Shown here: positions 1 through 9,834 of the stretch, in pieces
How the letters are laid out: each line of letters begins with the position of its first letter
Numbering within the stretch: the stretch's first letter is position 1
Source: Acarospora socialis
Taxonomy: Eukaryota > Ascomycota > Lecanoromycetes > Acarosporales > Acarosporaceae
Assembly (NCBI GenBank): GCA_025617375.2
Contig: JAMYGW020000004.1
Coordinates: forward strand, 1,550,001-1,614,000
Direction of reading: 5' to 3'
Length of the DNA: 64,000 nucleotides
Notes under the pieces: generated by a model
Told to the model about the DNA's origin: nothing
What the model saw: the letters and a program-made list of their open reading frames with translations, nothing else
Database searches by the model: none
Translations under genes and position numbers: made by a program

Positions 1-785
1 TGATGATGATTCTCGACAATCATCGAAATAGCAATCAATTTGCTACTCTTCTGGGTACGCGGATGTACAATGTTTTCACTGTCCAATATAGGTATCTAAA
101 TCTCTAAAATTATAGTCCAGCTCGAGCTCGTTCATGTTATATTCTATATTTTCACTCAAGTGCTGTGATCATCAATTGAGGGTAACGCATTCCCCCCCGT
201 CGAGGCGTGTGTGCACGGACCTTTCCAAATAGCTGCTTCGAGGGCAGGACAACATCTTCCACCATCTCTGTCTTACAATTGATTACCCATTTCACCATGA
301 TGTAGAACACTGTGGAGATATCTGAGGGCGGCGCATACTGACAGTTCTTTAGACATTTACTGCTCTAAAACTGAGCCTGACGGAACTCGAGGACCGGAGG
401 CCACGGCAAAGAGATTCACGTTCTTTTCCTTCGTATAATCACTATCCATTTCCTCAACACATCACGATATGATGATGTAGATTCACTATTGTCATTGTTT
501 GTTAGTCTGTTATGAAGTAAACAAAGCTACTCAAATGGCAATACAGCCACCACAATCCTTCGAACCTTTCGGACATTTCCTACTCTTATCTTGTGACACC
601 CTCCTTCATGCAGTTCGAGAGTGAGATCATCTCACAAGGCTGCAGTCATTTTCGTTCCAACTTTTGAGCATCGATCCTTGTCTCCAACTCTCTGTAACGA
701 CTTCCTTCCACGATCTACTGCGAGCAGTGTTCATTCTCGTGTTTTTACTCCTTATCAGAGACTATCACAGAAGATCGAACAAGAC
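1..785. other. Upstream intergenic region
   Basis: I see no gene here. Open frames are short and start only at non-ATG codons, for example a GTG at 621 that runs into the next gene. The stretch presumably holds the promoter and 5' leader of the gene starting at 786. A pyrimidine-rich segment around 540-720 is typical of fungal leaders. No tRNA or repeat was recognised. Confidence 0.5.
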
Positions 786-1825
786 ATGACTCCATCAAAA
801 GAAAAGAAAGCGCTTCCCACCTCCGCTTCCAACACGACTGTCGTCCCAGACCAACCAACTACCTACCCACAATGGCAAATCGCTCTTCAGCAGGTCAAAG
901 TCCTGTACCTTAAGCGCCAATACAAGCAATGTGCATCCCGCTGCATTCAGCTCTTGACCAGCGACAACAAAAAAGTAAAATTTACTTTTCCAAACTGACC
1001 TTGCCCTATCCTCAAACTAACAACGTCGCGTCCCAGATTCTCCCCTTGCACGAGACCTTCCTCTACTTCTACACCGCCCTCTGCTACGAGGCCCTCGCTC
1101 GCTCAACCCACAACCTCTCCGCCGCCAAACTAACCACGCTCCATCTCGCGCGCGAGTCGTACGAAGCGGCCGCCGTATGCCTACCGCGACCCGCCCATCT
1201 CCCAGCCACTGACGACGACGACGACGACGAAGAAGAAGGCGACTCCAGCACGCCCCTTTTCTCCGACAGCGCGTCATCCACGTCCTCGTACTCAGACACG
1301 AGCTCCGACACCCCTGACAACGACGACGAGCGTCCAACCTCCCCCCACACCGCCAGCCCCACCCCCTCTCGCTCGCCTTCGTCTTCCTCCTCTCTCCGCA
1401 CCGACAAGCTCAAACCCTCCCCGCTCCGCATCCGCAAGAAAGCCGTCCACTTCCCTCCCACTCCCACTCCCACTCCCACTCCCGCTTCACCCCCTTCTCG
1501 CCCGCAGCTGACGCTCTTCTCGCCGCAACGCGCACACACCGCTTACGGCTACAACACGCTCCTCATCTCCTTCGCCACGATGCTGCAGTCGCACGTCCAC
1601 GCCGTCGACACGCTACTGCAGAATACCAGCGCGGCGCAGGCTCGTGGGCGTCATAGTGGCGCGTACTCTGATGGCGGGAGTGGAGGTGGGAACGGAGATG
1701 GAGGCGGGGAAGACGAGGAGCGGCGAGCGAGGGTTGAGAGGTTGAGGATTACGGGGTGGAAGAGGGAGAGGTTCGTGCCGAAACGGTATGAGGAGTTGTG
1801 TGCGAGGGCTTTGGCGGAGTTGTGA
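786..1825 (+). CDS. Conserved fungal TPR-like protein with acidic/Ser-rich linker
   Basis: Two exons, 786-974 and 1037-1825, give 325 residues. The intron is 62 bp, with a GTAAAAT donor, a CTAAC branch site and a CCAG acceptor. The ATG at 786 is the first in frame. Residues about 25-110 are helical and TPR-like (ALQQVKVLYLKRQYKQCASR, then FLYFYTALCYEAL and ARESYEAAAVCL). They are followed by an Asp/Glu run, a long Ser/Thr/Pro linker with a PTPTPTP tract encoded by a hexanucleotide repeat, a second helical segment (SFATMLQSHVHAVDTLLQ) and a Gly/Asp-rich stretch before a basic C-terminus. No catalytic motif is visible. The function is unknown; a scaffold role is only inferred from the TPR-like helices. 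It converges with the kinase gene on the minus strand. Confidence 0.72.
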
Positions 1826-2454
1826 GATGAGAGGAGATGAGGAGAAATGAAACGAGAAGAGAACACGGTCGAGGCTGGAGATGGTGGTTACTAGGGGTGA
1901 CTTACTGAAGCCGCCTGTTGGTTGATGGAGTTAACTTGGATGCTCGGCATTGGCTGGATGGCGGGCACGACTACGAGATGCTACGATAATGGATGAGATA
2001 CGCTTGGATGGGTGGGCATCCCTTGATTTCTGTCTACATGCTGGAGGTGTCTGTCTCTGCCGACTTACCGGATTTGCTTGATTGGATTCGATATGGACGA
2101 GACGCAGTGGTTTCTCTTCTGTATCTTGGCCTGACTTGCACTCAATGTGATGCACTTTACAACTGTACTGCTCAAGGCGTAGCGCTGGATGACCTTTTTC
2201 GCATACGTGCACAAGATTTCGGTACTTTCACTGTACATCATTTCTGTTTTACTAAGGATGTAATAGGAGTACCTAGGGTAGAGTAATCACAAATGCCGTT
2301 CACAACGTTGGCTAGCACGCCCGTGTCCATCGACCGAATTTCCATGAAAAGACCATTCATAACCGGGTATCGCCGTAAGAGCAAGGAAAGGTATGCACAG
2401 ACTCGCAAGAGGAGACCGAGCCAGAACGAAGGAAGAAACCGGGGTTTATCTTTC
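1826..2454. other. Convergent intergenic region
   Basis: This spacer lies between the 3' ends of the TPR-like gene and the kinase gene. Open frames here are short and lack family resemblance, so I call no gene. It should contain both 3' UTRs. Confidence 0.5.
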
Positions 2455-4098
2455 TCACGGCTCACTCTTGCTCTGCCTCTTCGCCTTCTCCGTCGCGCTC
2501 TTCTCCACCTTCGCCCGCTCCTCCTTCTCCTTGACCTCCCGGACCTTCGCAAGCACCACTTCCCTGAAAATCGCCCCTCTCGCGATCCGGCTCAGCGACT
2601 TCTTCGGGCTCTCGCTCGTCACCAGGCCCTTTTGCGTAGGCCCTACCCTGCCCGCCAGCGCCTGCCCCGCGGCTTCCCCGCTGTTGGCCGGCACATCCGC
2701 CTCACCTGGCACGTCCTCCTCCTCGTCCTCCTGCATCTTCAGCGCCTCGATGCGGTTCGCAAGCTTGACGAGCTCGATGCCGCGGCGCAGGCGGGCCTTG
2801 GCCATGTAGGCGCGGATCTCGGGGAGAAGGTTGTGGTCTGTGGCGGTGCTGCCGCTGAGCCAGACGTGCTGGAGGGCTTGGTCGGCGGTGACGCGGTTGG
2901 CCGGGTCGGGCTGCAGGAGGCCGGTGATGAAATTCTTGGCGTCTTTACTGACGTCTTTCCAGTAGCGCTCGTGGAAGACGATGCGCCCGCTCTTGCACTC
3001 TTCGATCAGGTCGGCGAGCCCTTCGCTGCGGAAGGGCGAGTAGCCGCAGAGGAGCGTGTAGGTGATCACCCCGAGCGACCACATGTCGACGGGTTTTCCG
3101 TGGCCTTGTTTGAGCATTACTTCGGGCGCGGCGTAACCAAAGGAGCCGGCCATCGTTTTGAGGACCCGTTCGTTCGAGTCGAGCATTTTGGCGATGCCGA
3201 AGTCGGCGAGAACGAGGGTGGATTGCGGGTCATGGGTCAGGTATAGGAGGTTCTCGGGTTTCAGGTCTAGGAGGTAGTCAGTATGTGCAAGGTTGATGAT
3301 GGAGTTTTGCATACCTCGGTGGACTACGTTGTTCTGGTGTAGATAGCTGACGGCTTCAAGCACCTGTTTGATGGTTTGCGAGGCATCCTTTTCTGTGAAT
3401 TTGCCGTACTCGCAGATTCTGTCAAACAGCTCGCCGCCGGTGGCAAGTTGGGTGACGATGTAGTACTTGTCCTAGTGAGGATGTGAGCCCCGACAGCCGC
3501 AATACAGGAAGGGTGCACGGAAGACATACTCTTGACTCAAACCAGTCGTGGAAGCGCACGATGTGTGGGTGCTTCAGCCGTTGCAGCATCTGCAGCTCAT
3601 CGTACACCATCTGCTCGTTGCCCTTGACATTCTTCTTCAGGATGATCTTGACGGCAACCTTGCCGGTTGGACAATTGGCTTCCCGCACGACGCCATAGGT
3701 TCCTGCTCCCAAGGTCCTTCCGAATTTATACTGTGACCTGCCACGTCGATCAGCTCTTGGTGTTAACTGGTACGAGCAGTATGTAGAGACACACTTCTTG
3801 TCATAGCTCTGTGGCTGCCCGTGCAGCTTGTTCATCATATTCGAGACTATCACAAAAGCATACGCGTTAGCAAATTCGTCCTATGGTATGAAGCGATAGG
3901 AGAGTTGAAGCTTGGAGACTCTCGCACCATGTGCCTGTGCATGTGAATGCCGCAGGGGAGACGAACAAGCTCCATTAGTGATTCGGCGCACGACAGACAT
4001 TGTAGTAATAGGAATAGAGCTATAAATAAAACAGTGCGATAAAATAGGTAGATGAGGGTGAGATTGTTTAAAAGATTTTGTTTAGACTCACAACTCAT
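2455..4098 (-). CDS. Calcium/calmodulin-dependent protein kinase (CaMKI-like)
   Basis: Five exons read from high to low coordinate: 4092-4098, 3795-3846, 3530-3737, 3315-3471, 2455-3266. They give 411 residues, normal for fungal CMKs. The first exon is only 7 nt (ATG AGT T); joined to the next it restores the family start [20 protein letters not shown]. The glycine loop GAGTYG lies near residue 30, the VAVKII lysine near 50, HRDLKPEN near 140-147, DFG at 163-165, a T-loop Thr near 180 (KTMAGS) and APE at 188-190. After the kinase domain comes the fungal CMK tail [20 protein letters not shown] and NRIEALK, the likely autoinhibitory and calmodulin-binding segment, then an acidic and basic C-terminus. 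It would respond to calcium-calmodulin and possibly to an upstream CaMKK. The first intron (3847-4091) is long at 245 bp. Confidence 0.9.
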
Positions 4099-4856
4099 GG
4101 TGGGAGATGTCTCTTCCGCCCAACGCTCCTTCCACGTTTTCGAGACCTGATCAGGAACCTTCAAGGATTCCCAACGTCACCGCGGCGAGACGCTGCCGAG
4201 TCAATGAAGGAGAGTAGTTACTATAAGGGGGAGAGGTTTCAGCTGGAACTGACTTCAAGGCTGCGTTGCCAACAAGCTCTAAGCCTGAGGATTCACTGCG
4301 CAGCGTAATTGTGACGGTGTAGGGCAGGGTCAATGCCACCTGTTCATGTGGAGTATCTCAGTCTTCTAGAGTGGTCTGATCTCCACTTGGATATAACTTC
4401 AGATGTTCTGATCCTGAGACAACAGCCAAGGGCGTCCATCAACACTTTCAGCTACACTCAACACAACAATGTGTGAGCAGGGATCTAACCGCGCAGGGTG
4501 GGACGTCTCGCCTGTTCGGGTGCACCCCCGCCATTTATAAGCTAAACTTACCTGAATATTAGGCGCCGATCTTGACACGGCAGGCCTACGCTAAGAAGTA
4601 TCCAGGGTCTGCAGCAGACAGGTTTCATAACACAGCTACAAAGTGGAGTACCTCGAGTACCTACCTAGTACGCATAGGTAGGGTACTGGTACTTGTACCT
4701 AAGTGCCCAGCAAGTCAGGACGTCATGGTGCTACGCCATATAAGTATGAGTGGGCACCGCTTGCTCCCAGACCAATGTGCAACGATCTCCTCTGATAATT
4801 CAATCCGCTCAACGCTTCCTATCTAAGTCAAATACAGTACCCTACAAGCGTTCAAC
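4099..4856. other. Divergent intergenic region with a GTACCT/AGGTAC cluster
   Basis: This is the 5' region shared by the kinase (-) and the small membrane-protein gene (+). About 4,640-4,710 holds a dense run of TACCT, AGGTA and GTAC words on both strands, giving short palindromes. Its role is unknown. No gene is called. Confidence 0.45.
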
Positions 4857-5193
4857 ATGGGTGTCCGCCTCTCTGTCATAGTCGCCGTTGTCGCCATAGC
4901 CTTAGGTGCTGCATGGGTCGGTGGATATCTGGATGCTTACCAAGCCAAGGCACAAGAGATGATCCTTAACATGATGGGAGAGAACAAGGCTTCCTATGGC
5001 CTCAAGAGTAGAGCTCCCGAAAACGTTAAGTGGATCGCGTCGCTGATGTGGCGTAGGTAATCTCAAGACCAAGGTTACAGGCGACAAAGATCTCAATGAG
5101 CTCCAAGACAACGTGGCTGAAGGAGTTGGAGGTCTGGTGGGCAAAGGTGGGCCAGGTGAAGGTGTTGGGTCGAGCGTGAGCCAAGGGCTTTGA
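4857..5193 (+). CDS. Small single-pass membrane protein, Gly-rich tail
   Basis: Two exons, 4857-5007 and 5057-5193, give 95 residues. The 49-bp intron starts GTAGAG and ends GCGTAG; splicing changes a dead-end frame into one that ends at TGA 5191. Residues 5-25 (LSVIVAVVAIALGAAWVGGY) form one hydrophobic segment at the N-terminus, either a signal anchor or an uncleaved signal. A short charged part follows (KAQEMILNMMGENKASYGLK), then KVTGDKDLNELQDNVAEG and a Gly/Val/Ser tail (VGGLVGKGGPGEGVGSSVSQ). I do not recognise a family. The tail resembles in style the Gly-rich protein at 22,296. A role at the ER or mitochondrial membrane would be a guess. Confidence 0.65.
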
Positions 5194-5756
5194 GGTGGAG
5201 ACTGGAGCGTGGTGATACTGAGCGGTATTTGTGCCAAAGGATATCGTCCGAATCCAAACGGTCAATCGTAGCTCAAAGGTTTGAAGTGGTTTGGATGGCG
5301 AAGTAGGGCCTTCTAAAGGGCTTGATGGTGGTGTTGTTTCTGTAGGGAAAAGCTCTAGCAAAGCAAATCTAAAAGTGCCTTGATTTTGGTCCAGATGTCA
5401 TATGTCGTGCACGGTCCAACAACCGTTGCCAAGCCTTACAGTATCGATTGGCCCTCCTCACAACAACAGCTGCTCTACGGCTGATTACACAGGAAATTTC
5501 ACGAGAGAGGAGTCCAGCTAGATTCTATCTTATGAGCAATGCATCCTTGCTAGTAATGCTACCTATACTTTTATAGTTTGATTCACAGCTCTAGAGACCG
5601 ATTTTTTAGGCTGCAGCTCGTCCAAGCTACAGCCTTCTGTCTCCCGCACGTACAACACGTTCCCTCGTCCGCTCTCACAATACCCAAGTCTGTTGTACGC
5701 AGTAGAGTTACAGTGTTTCCGCAGCCTTGCCACCGAGTCCGGGGCGAATGGCCAGT
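5194..5756. other. Intergenic region
   Basis: Spacer between the small membrane-protein gene and the E2 gene. It contains no convincing coding region; minus-strand open frames overlapping it are shadows or low-complexity. It should hold the E2 promoter. Confidence 0.45.
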
Positions 5757-6414
5757 ATGTTCGCCAGCAAGCGATTAGGAAAGGTACTGCAGACAACCTC
5801 ATCTCTTCGACGAGCCGCCTGCTGAACAGCTATCTAGGAACTCGCCAAAGTAACCACTCACTTCACCCGAACATTTGTTCTTCGTTCAGAGATGTAGCTC
5901 TATCTTACTCAGTCGCACAGATCCAGGAACACCTCCCCCAAGGCATCAGCCTCGTTTCTGCCGACGACTTCAAAGAGTGGAAGCTAGACATCCAGGTCCT
6001 AGACGACAACCCTCTGTACCGCGACCAGACCTACCGCCTACAATTCAGGTTCTCCAATAATTACCCCATCGGTACACCCTCCCCAACCATTCGGGTCCCC
6101 AAATGCAGTACAAACCCGCCTTACTAACCACTTCACGTCCCATAGAAGCCCCCGAGGTAACCTTCCAGCGAACGACCGACCGGCCTATACCAATCCATCC
6201 CCACATCTACTCCAACGGAATCATCTGCCTCGATCTGCTAGGTAGTCAGGGATGGAGTCCGGTCCAGAACGTCGAGAGCGTCTGCATGAGCATACAGAGC
6301 ATGTTGACGGGCAATACGAAGAACGAGAGACCGCCTGGGGACGAGGACTTCGTGAGGAGGAACACGCAGCGGCCGAGGGATATTAGGTTTTTTTATGATG
6401 ATAACACGGTGTGA
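5757..6414 (+). CDS. Ubiquitin-conjugating enzyme E2, UBE2W-like, with a 12-nt microexon
   Basis: Four exons, 5757-5783, 5838-5849, 5921-6071 and 6146-6414, give 152 residues, the size of UBE2W. The second exon is 12 nt and encodes ELAK; with it the N-terminus reads MFASKRLGKELAKIQEHLPQ, a normal E2 first helix. Without it no clean junction was found. The UBC fold follows: LDDNPLYRDQTYRLQFRFSN, NYPIEAPEVTF, HPHIYSNGIICLDLL with the catalytic Cys at residue 91, GWSPVQNVESVCMSIQSML, and a C-terminal FFYDDNTV like the end of UBE2W. E2s of this type accept ubiquitin from E1 and can modify protein N-termini; that specificity is inferred from the family. The splice joins all keep frame (459 nt in total). 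Confidence 0.9.
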
Positions 6415-6993
6415 GGGGGTTTGGGATACGTTGGCGTGTATGGCGTTTATGGTTTACTGGGATGATATAGGAGGTGTTATGTGGTATGAGGACGGGATTT
6501 ATCATATTGAACGAATGATTGACAGCGATTATGTCCTCCATTTCAATTAAAGGTTGCAGTCGAAGTCAGCCAGACCCTGGAAGACCGAGGTTCTGCTCAG
6601 CAGTCTATTCATATCTCTAGGGTCAAGCCTTCGCTCGTCCCGACGACTGCATCAACAAACTCAGATAGGTCCCTGTCAAGGAACAAAGGCCAGACTCCAC
6701 ACCCAGGTATTCAGTCACTTGCACCTGTTGATGACCCTCGCTGTCGCCTTCCAGAGCACACGTTCTAAGATCTTATCAACTGAACAAGCGAAGCTGTTGG
6801 CTCTTCTTGCCAGACACATTCTTTCGCATCTTCCTTTTAATATCAACCTACCCATTCTCCTTGCCATTGTCAACAACATATGTTTCCTCCGTCCACGTTA
6901 GCAGTGACGAGTTTTAGAGGGCAATAGAGTTGTTATAGGTCCTGATGGATGGGCGTCTGCGAGATGACATAGACCCTGTTCTTGTCAGTGTCG

Positions 6994-8864
6994 TCAACCT
7001 GTTGGGACTGCCGATATACCAACAGACGTCAAAGGTGGTAGAGCATCGGATGATTCGAGGAAAGGTATGGAGGGCCGTGATGGGACGATAGCCAATTGCT
7101 GTGGTGCATCATGTTCCTCCGGAGGTGCTTCTTCATTATCCGGATCGGCCTGAGTCACCGGGTAATGGATACGAGTCTCGATTTTTAATAAGACGCCTTG
7201 CCGTAGTCTTGCTAATCTGTTGTTAAGATTCGTATCCGGTACGGTTTCCATCTCTCATGCGATCTATTTGCTCTTACTGACCAGTTATCTCTATTCCTTT
7301 GAGTAAAGATATTGCAGCTGATCCTTTCGGAACACAGGATGTTTGCGCGGCAGATGCTGGGAAGTCTTTCCTCGCTTCCAGACTGCTCATCTGTGCAGCC
7401 CAGGTAGCCAAATAAGTGGGCAGTATAGCTTTTATAGATATCAGGGTGTCAAACATATATACCCGGCTTCTGCAACAGAGTCACCGTCTTGGAAAACTGA
7501 TCATGTTTGTCAACATCTCTGGACAATCAAGTCTTGAAAAGTACTTTTCAGCATGATTGTATGACTCACATCCTTCACCATGACAGCAAATTCACCCTGT
7601 TCCTGAGCAGCCAAAAGAATATCCTGTTGTTCCTGGTCAAGACTTTGTCCCGCTATTTGACTTTTCTGAGCTGGCTCTCGAGCATGCGGAACAGTCCCTG
7701 GGATTGTCGATAGTACCTCCTCTTGTCATAGCTTGAGCTGTTTGAATTCTTTCACATTGTAATCATCAAAATGTTTGAGGAAGCTGACTTGATCAGATTA
7801 TCTTCTCTTGAAACTTAGAACATATACGCCTGACTTCTTCTGTGAGCCCACAGTCTGGAAAAATCTGTTGTGTTCTTCAATCTTTTCAGGATGTGTGACT
7901 TGTGATAAAATATCGTCTTTGGTCACAGGAAACAGCATTTGTAAGGCAAGGGAAGGATTTTTGGACTCAAGCAGTGACTCACTGTTGCTTGTGTCAAGAA
8001 GGTGCAACCGAATCTCAATCTTGACAGCTATTTCGTCAGAAGTGATACTCTTCAATTCGTCTTGAATCATGCTCCGATTACAATCAAATAGTTAGATTGT
8101 AAGTTTCCACTCCTGGTTTGAACTGAAAGCCAAGAGCTTCAGCTCAATAGCTGTCTGACGCTGTCTTTGAACTGATACAGACTGAATTGCTGAGCCTTTG
8201 TTGCTGATTTCCAGTCATCGGACGCACGCAATTTCTTCAAAGCAACGTGCTTTGCGTTCCGATCTGCTCGTTCGATTTGCCTTGTTGTGGGATCGTTGAG
8301 TAGTGCTTGTCGTCGCTCTCTGGCCTGGGTTGTTGCAGGATTTGTACTATACTCGGATGGTGTCTTAGTCGGAGCAAAACTTTTATCCACCAATGGACGA
8401 CCTCTTGTCCCGGTAAGATCTCTCTTTACAAGCTGTGATGCACTTGACAAAGATTAGATCTTCTTTATCGATGTACCCTCATTGAGAGCCACAATGACCT
8501 GATCTTTTCCTCGTCGCTTTCAGATTATGGTAATAGTTTGAGGGACAAAGTCCTGCCAGAGCCTGTGCAGAAGGGCTTGGTGAGGTAGTGTGAATCAGCC
8601 AGCAGAGTGTATCTGATATGAAGTCTTGCTGAGTTGATCTAAACTTTGATGTTTCAATTTTGAGGTGAATCTTGTCTGTCGCATGGTCGGTGTAGTGCAG
8701 TGCGAAAAGTACTTCAAGAGGTTGAAGACACAGTTGTACTGTCCTAGACAACTCTCGGGGTATTGTGATGATAATTTTGGTGTGGAGATAGTGATATTTG
8801 CGAGGCTGGGCAGTTGGGATGGCTGATTCAACTCATCTGTGGACATGTTGCCCACCAGAGGCAC
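6994..8864 (-). pseudogene. Fragments of an unrecognised, apparently duplicated gene family
   Basis: Minus-strand open segments at about 8,479-8,751, 8,139-8,450, 7,798-8,070 and 6,994-7,251 look protein-like but do not join into one clean model. Three carry a shared short motif: HLKIETSKF, AVKIEIRLH and LLKIETRIH. Two carry a second shared motif: FFQTVGSQKKSGVYVL and, near 7,440-7,500, a diverged version around AGYIC. This suggests repeated duplication of one unit followed by decay. It could also be a spliced gene with introns I failed to place. I do not recognise the family and assign no function. The segment at 8,150-8,430 has a relative in the AT-rich block. Confidence 0.4.
8150..8430 (-). 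repeat. Unmutated relative of the decayed segment at 53,775-54,045
   Basis: Within an open frame of 103 residues (8,139-8,450, with TQARERRQALLNDPTTRQIE and DRNAKHVALKKLRASDDW), about 280 bp align with 53,775-54,045 with few gaps. Almost all differences are C to T or G to A, in the direction of the AT-rich copy. The encoded segment is basic and helical; I do not recognise it. It is either a mobile-element part or a host gene family with one copy trapped in heterochromatin. Confidence 0.7.
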
Positions 8865-9834
8865 CTCGACTGAACATCAGCTGTTGATTAACTTCTTAGC
8901 TTTCCTCCGTCCTTAAATGCAGTATGAAGTATATTGCTTGAAACGTGTAAAACACCCATTCTTAAGTGAGATAATATCAATAAAGACTAGAAGTCTACGC
9001 TTCTTTTTGTGGACAACGTGACGTATGAGAACGCAAAGAAGGTATCGAAGCTTTGAAGAGCTTTAGATGAGATGACGGAGTTCTTCCCTTTGGTTTCAGG
9101 CTCCGAGTCAGTTGGAAAGAGTGTCTTGTCAATCCACTGAAGCTACTCCTTCCTGCGGTATCGAAATGTCTCGCTCTGGTGAGTCCGAGCCCAATCCTGC
9201 GGAGCTATCCACGTTGGTGTGAGATTGAGAAGAACCTCTGAGAAGTCTCAAGCGAGGCTTCACTGAGTTCTTGTGAGTCGTGTCTAGTCTTAAGAAAGGA
9301 CTTCATCACATGCTGTCCAGCATGTCCTCATGGCTGCGTTTCTAGGCTCCATATGTGTAGCCCTACGCCAGGGCTTTAATGAAGCAGGACCAAGCTTCTC
9401 TTGAGGAGTCAAGGTTGTTGTCACAATTATGGAAGAAGAGAGCAATCGTGAGAAAACTTTGAGTAGCTCGTGGTAGATTCTCTTTCCTATTGTCTGTGAA
9501 TGAATGTTTAGCGTTCCTTGGCAGACAAAGCAGAGGTACATTTCGGCAGTCATCTTGCACCCCAGACCCTACAGAGCGGAATAGCTCCATTGGAAGAAAC
9601 ATTGTATACTTGAAGTATTACCATCTATTCGTGCGTTGAGCTCAGTACTCAAAGACCTGGCGGGAGGCTGTGTTTCAGTCAGCCTTGCCGGGTCAACTCC
9701 CCACGATATGGGAGTACGAGTACATTTCAGCCCCGTCCCACTTGCATATATTACACGATTTCTATCGGTGTGTGTCGACAAATTGTTGTTGCATTTACTT
9801 GTTCATTGTCTGCTTCTCACCATTCCTGATTAAC

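Larger units (their letters stand above)
6415..9834. other. Gene-poor stretch of lower GC between E2 and NLR genes
   Basis: No intact gene was recognised over 3.4 kb. Base composition is visibly more AT-rich than in neighbouring genes, but CpG and CpC words are present, so it has not suffered the mutation seen after 31.6 kb. Fragments of an unrecognised family occupy about 6,994-8,864 on the minus strand (separate entry). From 8,870 to 9,834 I see only short open frames; the last few hundred bases should be the promoter of the NLR-like gene. Confidence 0.5.

Noticed and set aside
621-785. N-terminal extension of the first gene from a GTG codon at 621
   Set aside because: Fungal nuclear genes start at ATG; the first in-frame ATG is at 786 and the extension has no protein-like character.
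1017-1539. Two minus-strand frames rich in Arg or Ser across the first gene
   Set aside because: They are antisense shadows of its low-complexity coding sequence.
2293-3246. Long plus-strand frame of 317 codons
   Set aside because: It is antisense to the kinase domain of the CaM-kinase, whose motifs are unmistakable on the other strand.
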